From a virus: a DNA stretch of 64,000 nt. Below, piece by piece: positions 13,919 to 22,687 of the stretch. The notes below the pieces were generated by a model, which searched no databases, was not told where the DNA came from, and was given only the letters and a program-made list of their open reading frames with translations. How positions within the stretch are numbered: position 1 is the first letter of the stretch; each line of letters begins with the position of its first letter. The translations under genes and the position numbers were made by a program. The stretch is taken from IMG/VR virus record IMGVR_UViG_3300009129_001478, positions 33,632-97,631 of that record. One strand, written 5' to 3'.

Positions 13919-14809
13919 ATGAAGAAAAAAACACCTTTTTACGTCAAGTTTCTTATAATTTTGTTGTTTTGTTTATCAAGTTGTGTTAGTGGTTGTACCA
14001 CAGTTAATATTAAAGACGGAGAAAAATCCGAGATTTTACCACGCCGAGCGTTTGTACAAATTCAACAATCAGTAGAATTAGAAGGGTGTGGATTAGACCC
14101 CGAAACAAAAAAAAGCAAGTGTCAAAAGGCTGTGATGCGTTATGTATCTTCCGGAGCATTTGTTTTCCATAGTGAAGTAACCGAAGGTGTTTCTTATGTT
14201 TTGACAGCAGGTCATTCGTGCGAATCTACTATTCCAAAAAGACAAAATATTGATGGATTCATTGTGAAAAACCTCGGATCTAAATTCAAAGTTGTAGGAC
14301 TCAACGGTCATCAATATTCCGCCGAGGTTGTCAACATAAACCGGCGATTTGATTTATGTGTTCTGAAGGTGTCCGATGTTTATAATACCCCTCCAATATT
14401 GAAAATAGCTGATAAAGAACCCCGAAAGGGTGAAACAGTAACTAATATGGCTGCTCCGCATGGGTTGTACTGGCCCGGCACTGTGTTAATATTTAAAGGA
14501 GTTTTTTCTGGATACCATACGCGAGGATATTCCATATATACTATCCCGACAAAACCCGGATCCAGCGGATCTCCAATAATCAATAACAGAAACCAATTAG
14601 TTGGAGTGATCTTTGCCGGCTATCCCGTAATAGAGCATGTTGGATTATCTTCTCCTCTGGTAGCGATCAAAATTTTCCTGAAGAAGTCTATAGCCTTGGG
14701 AGAGATGGCTTTGTGGGAAAAATCAAACATTCCCAAAGCAAATACTCAGATTGACAGGTTGTGGATAAAAGAAATGAAGTCAAAACTTGATCAAGCTTTC
14801 GGGCAATGA
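13919..14809 (+). CDS. trypsin-like serine protease lipoprotein
   Basis: 296 residues. Signal peptide ending in a lipobox (LSSC, Cys22). The catalytic triad is visible: His99 in LTAGHS, Asp145 in RRFDLCVLK, Ser216 in PGSSGSP. Later strands (QLVGVIFAGY) match chymotrypsin-fold proteases. No PDZ domain. It should be a membrane-anchored extracytoplasmic protease. Unusual for a phage; with the neighbouring exported proteins it may remodel or protect the infected cell surface, or process virion proteins during assembly or lysis. It probably has its own promoter upstream. Confidence 0.87.
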   Translation: MKKKTPFYVKFLIILLFCLSSCVSGCTTVNIKDGEKSEILPRRAFVQIQQSVELEGCGLDPETKKSKCQKAVMRYVSSGAFVFHSEVTEGVSYVLTAGHSCESTIPKRQNIDGFIVKNLGSKFKVVGLNGHQYSAEVVNINRRFDLCVLKVSDVYNTPPILKIADKEPRKGETVTNMAAPHGLYWPGTVLIFKGVFSGYHTRGYSIYTIPTKPGSSGSPIINNRNQLVGVIFAGYPVIEHVGLSSPLVAIKIFLKKSIALGEMALWEKSNIPKANTQIDRLWIKEMKSKLDQAFGQ

Positions 14810-14842
14810 ATATATAAGGAAAATCCACAGTAGGAAAATCTT

Positions 14843-15292
14843 ATGAGCAATTTATCAAATTCTACAGCCAAGCCAACGATCAATTCTACGGCGTATAAAT
14901 ATAGCCCAGTTACTCACGCTCGTATTAAATTAAGTGGAAACACCACCACAGCCCCCATAAATTTAACAACGGGGGGTGTTCTTATTCATACTTGTGCAGA
15001 TTATTGTGTAGATGAGGTATATTTGTGGGTTTCTAATTATGATTCAACAAATCGTTTGTTGACGGTTGAGGTTGGGGGAGATGGCTCCTTTTCTGATGCA
15101 TCAAAAACATTTGAAATCTCAATCACCAAAGAAGAGGGACTTATTCAAATTTACCCTGGTGTTCCTCATGAGAACCTTACCATTTATGCTAAGGCTGCTG
15201 CCAACAATGCATTAAACATTTTTGGATATGTGCATCGGCATTATAGAATTAGCCTTTCGGATGCTGGACTCGGCTTTGACGGCTCTGAATAG
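14843..15292 (+). CDS. putative virion decoration protein, 149 aa
   Basis: All-beta composition rich in Thr, Asn and Ser; no signal peptide and no enzymatic motif. AGGA upstream of the ATG. Resembles small head-decoration or tail proteins by composition only. It ends in TAG and is in frame with the next gene, 15 bases on, which has its own ribosome-binding site. Confidence 0.6.
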   Translation: MSNLSNSTAKPTINSTAYKYSPVTHARIKLSGNTTTAPINLTTGGVLIHTCADYCVDEVYLWVSNYDSTNRLLTVEVGGDGSFSDASKTFEISITKEEGLIQIYPGVPHENLTIYAKAAANNALNIFGYVHRHYRISLSDAGLGFDGSE

Positions 15293-15307
15293 ATAGAGGA
15301 TTATATT

Positions 15308-15592
15308 ATGGGAAAAAGGCGCTCATTAGGTCATGTTAATAGTAGAATAGGTGACATAAGGTTCAAACAAATACAAATAGCCCTTCAACAGCTACAAATA
15401 GCCAGTGTAGGGTATTTGGGCGAATTCAATATAGATGGAGATACATTGGTCACCAACGATAGAAGCATTCATGTATCTGGTTCGGGAAACTATTTATACA
15501 TTACAGGTACTGATGAATCAGGCGCTCCACAGACCTATTATTTTGATGTGGTCAATGGCGAGTTAAACTTTTTACAGTCAGGTTCTTCGTAA
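15308..15592 (+). CDS. putative small virion protein, 94 aa
   Basis: A basic helical N-terminus (residues 1-35, with RFKQIQIALQQLQIA) is followed by a beta-rich C-terminus (VSGSGNYLYITGT and YYFDVVNGELNFLQ). The layout resembles a trimeric fibre tip or attachment protein but is too short to assign. AGAGGA ribosome-binding site. Function unknown. Confidence 0.58.
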   Translation: MGKRRSLGHVNSRIGDIRFKQIQIALQQLQIASVGYLGEFNIDGDTLVTNDRSIHVSGSGNYLYITGTDESGAPQTYYFDVVNGELNFLQSGSS

Positions 15593-15612
15593 GTTCTTTG
15601 GACTCTAATGAC

Positions 15613-15641
15613 TTAGAGGAAATTTACTAACTATTTATAAT
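15613..15641 (+). promoter_or_regulatory. possible promoter before the basic protein gene
   Basis: Perfect TATAAT at 15636-15641 with a poor -35 (TTAGAG at 15613-15618, 17-base spacer). The -35 is also one arm of a small hairpin (CTCTAA at 15603-15608 / TTAGAG). About 40 bases before the gene. Confidence 0.38.
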
Positions 15642-15679
15642 ACATATTTGTTATATTTTACCTTAAGGAGGAAACAATT

Positions 15680-15868
15680 ATGGCAAGCCCAGGATTAAGA
15701 AAACGTCGTCGTCTCGCTGCACTCGCTGCCGAAGGAAAGGCTCCTGCACCCGCAGCAGCACCCGAAGCTGAAGCACCTGCTGAAGAGGCTCCCGAAGCAA
15801 AAAAGAGCGCCCCGAAAAAGGCAGCGAAAAAAGCAGCGAAGAAGTCCAGTGCTAAAAAAGCTGACTAA
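15680..15868 (+). CDS. histone H1-like Ala/Lys/Pro-rich basic protein, 62 aa
   Basis: The composition is almost entirely Ala, Lys, Pro, Glu and Ser. Three parts are seen: a basic start (GLRKRRRLAALA), an acidic Ala/Pro/Glu linker, and a C-terminal series of KKAAKKAAKK-type repeats like those of histone H1 or AlgP. Likely a non-specific DNA-binding protein, packaged with DNA or active on the host nucleoid. Strong AAGGAGG ribosome-binding site. The next frame overlaps it by 20 bases. Confidence 0.7.
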   Translation: MASPGLRKRRRLAALAAEGKAPAPAAAPEAEAPAEEAPEAKKSAPKKAAKKAAKKSSAKKAD

Positions 15869-16088
15869 GGCTCTTCTTTTAAATGAAGATCTAAGAATAG
15901 ATCCTGCGGCGTCTGTACAGGCGTTGTATGATATTATTACGAGTGTGAGAGTTACAAATAAAAGAGACACGAATCGTCTCTCGGTAGCCAAAGAGCACCT
16001 TCGCTCTATTAAACGCCATGTAAGATCTCTAAACGAGCGTGTAAGTTCTTTAGAAGAACAATTGAAACTTCTGAACGAGGAGAAGTAA
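15849..16088 (+). CDS. coiled-coil hypothetical protein, 79 aa
   Basis: GTG start inside the end of the basic protein gene; AAGAAG upstream. The C-terminal half (about 40-79) is a clear heptad-type coiled coil (HLRSIKRHVRSLNERVSSLEEQ). It ends one base before the next gene, so probably coupled. Function unknown. Confidence 0.55.
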   Translation: MLKKLTKALLLNEDLRIDPAASVQALYDIITSVRVTNKRDTNRLSVAKEHLRSIKRHVRSLNERVSSLEEQLKLLNEEK

Positions 16089-16089
16089 A

Positions 16090-19000
16090 ATGGGTGGTGT
16101 CGCTGGTCACATGGACCATCTCTATGACAACAGAAGTCTAACATTTGGTAAGATGAAGGAGATTATAAAAGCCGCGGCGGATGCCGAGCTTACTGCCGAA
16201 GAAAAGGTAGACGGACAAAATCTCTTTCTTTCTTATTCTATTCCTGATGCTAAAGCCAAAGGAGCCAGAAATAAAGGAAATTTAATGGCCGGAGGTTTAG
16301 ACGCCGTTGGATTAGCCACAAAATTTGCCGGTAGAGGTGGATTAGAAAAAGCTTTTACAGGAGGCTTTGATGCTTTTGAAAGAGCGGTTGAGGCTCTTTC
16401 GGATGAAGAAAAGCTAAAAGTTTTCGGACCAGATACAAATATTTGGTATAACGCAGAAATTATGGATCCTGGCACCGAGGGGGATAAAAATGACCCCGGA
16501 TCAGTTAATGTGATTAAATATGATAACAAAACTTTGAAGATCCACGGTGTTGGTCATTTCCGTTTTGACAGAGAGACAGGGGAAAGGTTGCCCATCCCTG
16601 ATGGTTCATTAGAAACTATTGATAATTCTTTAGACAGAATGCAAAATCAGTTGTCTGGTCATCCTTTTTCTATTGCTCGTAAGGCAATTATCCAATTACA
16701 AAAATTAGAAGATGAAGAGGCTTTAATTAAGACAATCTCCCGAATCAATAAAGAAATATCCGACCACCAATTGAATGATGAGTCCACGATGATAGATTAT
16801 ATGTTTTCTCGTTTATCAAATGGTATGGATACCGACTTGCCTAATAATTTAAAAGATGAAATTGTCAAGTATCTTTTAAAGCTTCCCGGCAATATTGGAC
16901 TGAGGGCTCTCAAAAAAGGATTATCGCCACATGATCTACAAGATTTGAATAATATTATCAATTCTAGAAAATCATTGTTATTACAAGCTATTGAGCCCCT
17001 GGAAATAACTATACATGATTTTGCAGTTGAATTACTAAAAGGTTTGGATAGTGTTTTCATAGCTGACAGAGATGCCGAGGTTATCCGTCTTAGAGATGAG
17101 CTAGCCACAGCAGTTCGCGAATTGACAGCGAGAGGTCCCGAAGATCCCGCGGCAATGGAAGTGATGCAAAGACATTTGAATAAAATCAAAGACTTTTCAC
17201 AAATTACTACTCCTGTTGAGGCTGTGGTTTTTGATTATGATGGTCATACATATAAATTTTCTGGTAATTTTGCGCCGCTGAATCAAATTCTTGGAATGTT
17301 TAAGTTTGGTGGAAGAACCCCTGCTCCTGTACAGAAAGAAAGTGTATCTTATAACAGAACCATTCTAAAAGAAGATGAAGGAAATATTAAGAGAGAAAAA
17401 GCAAAACAATTTGTTCTCTCGCTTCCTAAATTTGTACCAACTGAGGCTTGGGGTGATCCTGCTTCTATGGAAAGAAAACAAATTCAAAAGATATTTGATA
17501 CTGTCGGTGGGGGTGCCACAATACAAGAAAAGCTTGCATTCCTAAACGATAGTATTGAAAATCCTCGCGGTGGTATTCGTTCACCACGAAGAATTATTAG
17601 CACTCTTATCTTATTAGAATCTTTATCAGCAGTCATTAGAAGCTTCAATTCTGCCTCTGCTGGCTTTGTTTTTGAGGGATTCTTATCAGCACTATTTCGT
17701 GGAAGACAAGAAGCTGAAGTGAGTGAAAAAGGAAATCTACCTATTCAAGATCTTATTGCCTTTTCAGAACTTGAGGATGCAAAACCAGTCCCTATTAGTC
17801 TCAAATTATTAAACCAAACAACCAAGATTGAAGGAAGTTATACTAATCTTGTTGATTCTCTAGAAGAGTTTGGACAAATGGTATATATCGTTGCTAGAAA
17901 AGATGGTGATAAAATTGCTTTAGAAAAATTCACTTTTACAAGAGATAATTTTATAAATGCAATTATTGCATCTGCTACTGGAGGCACCACAAAGGAATCT
18001 GACTTATTTACTTTGCCTCCTACGGTTGCGCGCACAACTGAAAATTCCATCAAAAGGCTTAATAAGTTAAAAGGTGATGCCAACTGGGCAGAAAAATATA
18101 AACTCTTACAAATGACAAAGGGCTATAGGAATAGAAAAAAGGTCCCTCCTGTACCAGATGAAACTGTTACAATTTCCGATGAACTGCCGGATGGAACTGA
18201 TATAAAACCTCAACAGCTAGCGGCTCATAGAGTCTACACTGTGGAAGAAAATAAGAGACTTCTCTCGGAGGGATTATTATTAGAGCGCTCCGGTGGTACC
18301 CAGTGGTCTATTAGCCCCCAACAACTTAAGGCTATTTCTAGAAACTTGGATTACGAGACTCTAGGAACACTACCAATCTCCACAGAAAGAGTGGTTGACA
18401 TTGCCGAACAATATATGGAATTCTTATCTGATAATTTACAAAGAGTTTTTGATGCAACCTCTAAGTTGTCTGAAAATATAAGTGACTATTTCACCTATCA
18501 AGATAGAAGTCAGGCTATTGGTGCCGGACAAAAAGCAATTGAAGAATCTAAAATTGTTGCTGACGAGATGACTCAGCAGATTTCTCAGGATACGAGCGTC
18601 CCAGGACAACGCAATGAATCTGTTCAACATCTCGTTGAGGAAAAAGGTAAAAGAATTGCATTGTTTCCCGGCAAGTTCAAGCCACCTCATAAAGGTCACT
18701 ACGAGTTCGTAAATCAAGTGGCTAAAAGATCTGATGTAGATAATGTAATAGTTTTGATTAGCCCTGTGGATAAAGCAGAGGTCTCTGCCGAGGAATCTTT
18801 AGAGATATGGTCTAGGTTTCTATCTTCCCCTGACGCATCACCTAATATAAGCGTAGATATCGCAGATTATAGAAGTCCTGTAACTACGGTATATGAATTT
18901 TTAGCTGATCCTGTAAAGTCAAGACCAAAAGACACTATCCTACTAATCAAGAGCAGTAAGGACGAGGGTGATGCCCGTTTTCAGAATGCTAAAGCATATG

Positions 19001-19392
19001 CCGAAAGACATAACCCAGGAGTTTCCGTAGAAGAAATAGAAGAAGACCCGATCACATCCTCTACCGGTGTAGTATTCAGCGCTGAAGATTTGCGTGAGTT
19101 TATTACCGCAAATAAAAAAGAAGAATTCCTTAGTTATATGCCCGACAGTATTGACGGTGAAGAAATTTGGAGAATATTCAAGCCAATGGATCAGGTTGAT
19201 TCTGAGATTGATAATGCAATAGAGGAAATGTCTAGCATGGCTGGTGGCAGCATAGGTGGCTCTGCCTCTGCGCCGGCCGCTGGCGCGCCACTTGGTTCGC
19301 CAGGTTATGCGCCGGCTTCTTTTCCGAAGAAAAGACGCAAAAAAAGCACGAAACCTAAAGTAAATCGTCCCAAACGTCAAAGACGAAGATAA
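16090..19392 (+). CDS. large protein with ligase-like and HxGH nucleotidyltransferase motifs
   Basis: 1100 residues. Near the N-terminus, EEKVDGQNLFLSY (K39-V-D-G) matches the nucleotide-binding lysine motif KxDG of RNA/DNA ligases and capping enzymes. Near residues 855-870, LFPGKFKPPHKGHYEF carries the HxGH motif of the cytidylyltransferase/NMN adenylyltransferase superfamily, and SSTGVVFSA resembles its ISST loop. The N-terminal MGGVAGHMDHLYDN opening is one I recall from large marine T4-like phage proteins. The middle is unassigned and the C-terminal 50 residues are Gly/Ala/Pro then Lys/Arg-rich. Substrate unknown; possibly RNA repair or NAD-linked chemistry, or a virion-delivered enzyme. 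Confidence 0.72.
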   Translation: MGGVAGHMDHLYDNRSLTFGKMKEIIKAAADAELTAEEKVDGQNLFLSYSIPDAKAKGARNKGNLMAGGLDAVGLATKFAGRGGLEKAFTGGFDAFERAVEALSDEEKLKVFGPDTNIWYNAEIMDPGTEGDKNDPGSVNVIKYDNKTLKIHGVGHFRFDRETGERLPIPDGSLETIDNSLDRMQNQLSGHPFSIARKAIIQLQKLEDEEALIKTISRINKEISDHQLNDESTMIDYMFSRLSNGMDTDLPNNLKDEIVKYLLKLPGNIGLRALKKGLSPHDLQDLNNIINSRKSLLLQAIEPLEITIHDFAVELLKGLDSVFIADRDAEVIRLRDELATAVRELTARGPEDPAAMEVMQRHLNKIKDFSQITTPVEAVVFDYDGHTYKFSGNFAPLNQILGMFKFGGRTPAPVQKESVSYNRTILKEDEGNIKREKAKQFVLSLPKFVPTEAWGDPASMERKQIQKIFDTVGGGATIQEKLAFLNDSIENPRGGIRSPRRIISTLILLESLSAVIRSFNSASAGFVFEGFLSALFRGRQEAEVSEKGNLPIQDLIAFSELEDAKPVPISLKLLNQTTKIEGSYTNLVDSLEEFGQMVYIVARKDGDKIALEKFTFTRDNFINAIIASATGGTTKESDLFTLPPTVARTTENSIKRLNKLKGDANWAEKYKLLQMTKGYRNRKKVPPVPDETVTISDELPDGTDIKPQQLAAHRVYTVEENKRLLSEGLLLERSGGTQWSISPQQLKAISRNLDYETLGTLPISTERVVDIAEQYMEFLSDNLQRVFDATSKLSENISDYFTYQDRSQAIGAGQKAIEESKIVADEMTQQISQDTSVPGQRNESVQHLVEEKGKRIALFPGKFKPPHKGHYEFVNQVAKRSDVDNVIVLISPVDKAEVSAEESLEIWSRFLSSPDASPNISVDIADYRSPVTTVYEFLADPVKSRPKDTILLIKSSKDEGDARFQNAKAYAERHNPGVSVEEIEEDPITSSTGVVFSAEDLREFITANKKEEFLSYMPDSIDGEEIWRIFKPMDQVDSEIDNAIEEMSSMAGGSIGGSASAPAAGAPLGSPGYAPASFPKKRRKKSTKPKVNRPKRQRRR

Positions 19393-19412
19393 TTATAGAG
19401 GATTTTTTAATT

Positions 19413-20207
19413 ATGATCAACAGAAAAACCTTAGTAGCCGAACAGTTGATTCGCGAATATGTGCGCGAAAAACTAAAAGAACGTCTTGGTAACATCCATA
19501 GGCAAGAGGCTCACTTGAGGGCTGCCATCAGAACTTTAATTGTAGAAGCTGAGACAGGAACAGAAGAGCCCAGCACATACACAGGTATTAACGTTTTGGC
19601 AGATTTGTTGAGAAATATTATCCCCACAGTTCAAGATGATTACATGATGCTCACAACATCTAAGGAACAGAGAGATTCTTTTCGTAACCACTTGATCCAT
19701 GCTGTCAAAGATTCCTTGAGACCTATTGAAATAACTACTGATGCTGAAGATCTGGAAGTATCTGAAAATATAGAGTATAAAATTGACAAAACTTTGTTGA
19801 CTGAGAAAGTTGTGGTAGATATTGACGACGGTGAAGAAGAACTAGAGTCTCTAGAGGGCGAATTCATTGATATTGAAGAAGAAGAGGAGGATGAGTTCGT
19901 TCAAATAGAAGATCAGAACGAGACAGGTAGAAACTTTGCCGCCGATTCTTTTAAGAGAGTTGAAAAACAGATCGTAGATGCCTATGACATGCTGGCAGAC
20001 AACCAAGATAGAGACCTGTTTTACGATTATCTCATTACAAACTTACTTCTCTATTTTGATAAGTTTGAAAACGATCTGGCGAACACACTCCCAGATGTAA
20101 CCACTCCCGAATATGAAGCGGAAAAAGAAAAAGAAGATTTAGATCAAATTGAAGATCTTGCTGCCGAAGAGGCAGAGGAAGAATTTGAACTAGATTTAGA
20201 AATTTAA
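19413..20207 (+). CDS. acidic hypothetical protein, 264 aa
   Basis: A basic helical N-terminus (residues 1-45) is followed by long Glu/Asp-rich stretches at about 135-165 and 230-264. It follows the large nucleotidyltransferase gene by 20 bases and is probably co-transcribed. Highly acidic phage proteins often act as DNA mimics or scaffold parts, but nothing here decides. A weak hairpin (TGCTA/TAGCA, then TTTT, near 20258-20277) may end this transcript. Confidence 0.6.
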   Translation: MINRKTLVAEQLIREYVREKLKERLGNIHRQEAHLRAAIRTLIVEAETGTEEPSTYTGINVLADLLRNIIPTVQDDYMMLTTSKEQRDSFRNHLIHAVKDSLRPIEITTDAEDLEVSENIEYKIDKTLLTEKVVVDIDDGEEELESLEGEFIDIEEEEEDEFVQIEDQNETGRNFAADSFKRVEKQIVDAYDMLADNQDRDLFYDYLITNLLLYFDKFENDLANTLPDVTTPEYEAEKEKEDLDQIEDLAAEEAEEEFELDLEI

Positions 20208-20295
20208 CTTAACACTTTCTTTTAAACTATTATACTGCTATTGTCAGCTTTGAAAACCCTGCTAGCATTAATAGCATTTTCTGAAGGTAAATAAG

Positions 20296-20324
20296 TTGAC
20301 AAGTACTGCGTCATATTGTATAGT
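20296..20324 (+). promoter_or_regulatory. promoter of the tmRNA gene
   Basis: TTGACA (perfect -35) at 20296-20301, 17-base spacer, TATAGT at 20319-20324, about 10 bases before the mature 5' end. Confidence 0.85.
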
Positions 20325-20333
20325 CTTATATAC

Positions 20334-20660
20334 GGGGGTAACAGGTATCGATTGATGGGAAAGTAAAAACGGTGCAAGGGTGAGGGAAGCGGGGCTCACT
20401 AAAAACGCTTATCTAATAATCGCAGCTTAAAAACGATTATACAAAAAACATCAGCAGCTTAAAAACCTGACTATGTTTGAGGCGGTGGCAGCCAATAAAC
20501 AGAAAGCTACGCTATGTTTCTAAGTGCTTTTGATTGTTTTGGCCGGAATAAAACGATCTAGTCAAGTGGTCTGTCCGACGAAAAAAACAGCTCTAACCTT
20601 GTGAATGACCTTTTTATGGAACTAGACAAGACGGGAGTTCGAATCTCCCTACCTCCACCA
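20334..20660 (+). ncRNA. ssrA: tmRNA (ssrA)
   Basis: The 5' GGGGGTA pairs with 3' TACCTCC to form a tRNA-like acceptor ending in encoded CCA; the T-arm GGGAG-TTCGAAT-CTCCC is intact. The internal reading frame ends in GCA GCT TAA at 20421-20429, giving a tag that ends in Tyr-Leu-Ile-Ile-Ala-Ala, the usual Ala-Ala degron end. As in other tmRNAs, the stop lies in a hairpin (ATAATCG/CGATTAT). tmRNA rescues stalled ribosomes with SmpB; no smpB is visible here, so host SmpB would be used. A second GCAGCTTAAAAAC motif recurs 38 bases later. Confidence 0.9.
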
Positions 20661-20681
20661 GCCGCCTTCGGGCGGCTTTTT
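20661..20681 (+). terminator. Rho-independent terminator of tmRNA
   Basis: GCCGCC, TTCG tetraloop, GGCGGC, then a T run, starting directly after the CCA end. Confidence 0.93.
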
Positions 20682-20727
20682 CTTTGTTGAATCAACTAGA
20701 TATTAAAGTAGACAAGGAGGTCATAAA

Positions 20728-22029
20728 TTGACCAAAACAGTGTTATTAGATACAAATGTTTTATTAACTGAAGTTCAGTCTATTTTATCGTTCGGAAAAA
20801 ACAACATCGCCATTCCGACAATTGTTTTAGATGAAATAGATAAGCATAAGCACAGACAAGATACACCGGGACTAAATGCCCGCATTACCAACAGATTCCT
20901 AGATGAACTAAGAGAAAAGGGTAGTCTCCTGAGTGGAGTATCTCTGGGACGAAGTAAAGGAAAGATATTTGCCGCGCAGTTTGATAAAGAATATATCCCT
21001 GATGGTATGAATCCAGACGATTCGGATAATAAGATAATTGCCACCGCCCTCAAGCTCATATCAGAAAAACAAGAAGTTACAGTAATTTCTAGGGATATCA
21101 ACATGCGGGTCAAATGTGATTCATTTGGGATTCCATGTCAAGATTACCATCCTGAAAAAGTAATCAGTTCGGTCAAAAACCTTTACGACGGTGCCTCAGT
21201 TATTGAAGTAGACGAAGATCTTATAAACGATTTTTATGCCGGCAAATCTACTTATATGCCGAAAGAATTGGGGCTTTTCCCTAATCAATTTGTTTTACTA
21301 AAAAGCCAGAGTAGTTCTAAATCTGCTGTTTGTGGATATAAAAACCCAAACACGCCCTTGGCAAAAATAAACAAATACAAAAACATATGGGGATTATCGG
21401 CAAAAAATAAAGAACAAGATTTCGCCATGAATCTTTTATTCAATCAAGACATACAAATAGTGTCAATGACCGGTCCTGCCGGAACGGGAAAGACATTACT
21501 GGCAGCGGCTTGTGGATTAGAACAGGTTGTCAATAAATCTAAAACATCCGGAGGGTACGACAAGCTCATTATTACCCGACCAGTACAACCCATGGGAAGA
21601 GACATTGGGTTTCTGCCCGGTACTCTAGAAGAAAAGATGTCCCCATGGATCGCTCCTTTGCGCGATAATTTAGAGCACCTTTACGGCGACCGTATGGCAC
21701 TTGATATGCAGATAGAACAAGGAATTATTGAGATAGAAGCAATGACTTTTATCCGAGGCAGATCTATAGCAAATGCATTCATAATAGTAGATGAAGCGCA
21801 GAATTTAACAGCCCATGAGTTAAAGACTATAATTACACGAGTGGGACATGGGACAAAACTCATTTTGACTGGAGATGTTCAACAGATAGACAATTCTTAT
21901 GTTGATGCTGTCTCAAATGGGCTTACTCATGCTGTGGAAAAATTCAAAAACTATGAAATCTCCGGACATGTTACTCTATACAAAGGCGAACGCTCCAAAT
22001 TGGCAACATTAGCAGCGAAGATATTATGA
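20728..22029 (+). CDS. phoH: PIN-PhoH fusion ATPase
   Basis: 433 residues starting with TTG behind a strong AGGAGGT site. The N-terminal PIN nuclease domain (about 1-130) has VLLDTNVLL, VLDEIDKHK and DSDNKIIATAL acidic residues. The C-terminal PhoH domain has Walker A MTGPAGTGKT near residue 250 and Walker B AFIIVDEAQNL near 352. PhoH proteins are RNA helicase-like ATPases and common phage auxiliary genes; the PIN-PhoH form (PhoH2-like) couples RNase and helicase functions. First gene after the tmRNA terminator; its stop overlaps the next start (ATGA). Confidence 0.92.
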   Translation: MTKTVLLDTNVLLTEVQSILSFGKNNIAIPTIVLDEIDKHKHRQDTPGLNARITNRFLDELREKGSLLSGVSLGRSKGKIFAAQFDKEYIPDGMNPDDSDNKIIATALKLISEKQEVTVISRDINMRVKCDSFGIPCQDYHPEKVISSVKNLYDGASVIEVDEDLINDFYAGKSTYMPKELGLFPNQFVLLKSQSSSKSAVCGYKNPNTPLAKINKYKNIWGLSAKNKEQDFAMNLLFNQDIQIVSMTGPAGTGKTLLAAACGLEQVVNKSKTSGGYDKLIITRPVQPMGRDIGFLPGTLEEKMSPWIAPLRDNLEHLYGDRMALDMQIEQGIIEIEAMTFIRGRSIANAFIIVDEAQNLTAHELKTIITRVGHGTKLILTGDVQQIDNSYVDAVSNGLTHAVEKFKNYEISGHVTLYKGERSKLATLAAKIL

Positions 22030-22673
22030 GAGATTACATTCTAGAGAGTACAAAAAACACAACTCGTCATTTCAAGTTTGGCGGCATTACTGTTAATCAG
22101 GCTGATGGTGTTGATTTTTCTCCTGTCTTCCGGGCAATTGAGGATAAATTTCCTTCTCATTATTTTATGGGACTCAAAGGTGTTGAAATAGCCCACCGTG
22201 AGGAATTTGATGATCGTAAAATCTCAGCACTTTATAGCGATAACTGGCTTTATATTAGTGATAGACAAGACGGAGCGACAGATTTTCTAGATGATCTAGT
22301 TCACGAATTGGCTCATCATGTTGAGACGGTATATCAAGATGAGACTTATGGTGACGGGAAAATAACCGAAGAATTCCTTAAAAAGAGGAAAATGTTGGAA
22401 CAAGAGCTGAAGTCGGAAGGATATTGGACCAATGAATATTCATTCAATAAAATACAGTATGATAAAGATCTAGATGAATTTTTATACGATCGTGTGGGTA
22501 AAAATATGTTAAACATGTCTACGGCTGGCATATTCATTAGACCTTATGCTTCAATATCCCTCAGAGAGTATTTTGCAACGGGTTTTGAAGCTTTTTACAT
22601 GGGAAAGAAAAATTCCCTTTCCAAAATCAGCCCAGTGTTGTATAATAAGATAGAGAACCTACATAATCTCTAA
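22026..22673 (+). CDS. zinc metallopeptidase-like protein (HExxH)
   Basis: 215 residues. DDLVHELAHHVE at about 89-100 carries the zinc-binding HExxH motif (H93, E94, H97). A downstream DEFLYDRVG segment and a C-terminal REYFATGFEAFYMG helix, typical of minigluzincin-like proteins, could supply the third ligand. No signal peptide, so probably cytoplasmic or virion-associated. Coupled to phoH by ATGA. Substrate unknown; head maturation or host-protein cleavage are possible. Confidence 0.78.
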   Translation: MRDYILESTKNTTRHFKFGGITVNQADGVDFSPVFRAIEDKFPSHYFMGLKGVEIAHREEFDDRKISALYSDNWLYISDRQDGATDFLDDLVHELAHHVETVYQDETYGDGKITEEFLKKRKMLEQELKSEGYWTNEYSFNKIQYDKDLDEFLYDRVGKNMLNMSTAGIFIRPYASISLREYFATGFEAFYMGKKNSLSKISPVLYNKIENLHNL

Positions 22674-22687
22674 GAAAGAGAGTTAAA

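Noticed and set aside
15633-15640. Minus-strand late promoter (TATAAATA on the complement)
   Set aside because: It points away from any minus-strand gene within reach; probably chance in an AT-rich stretch.
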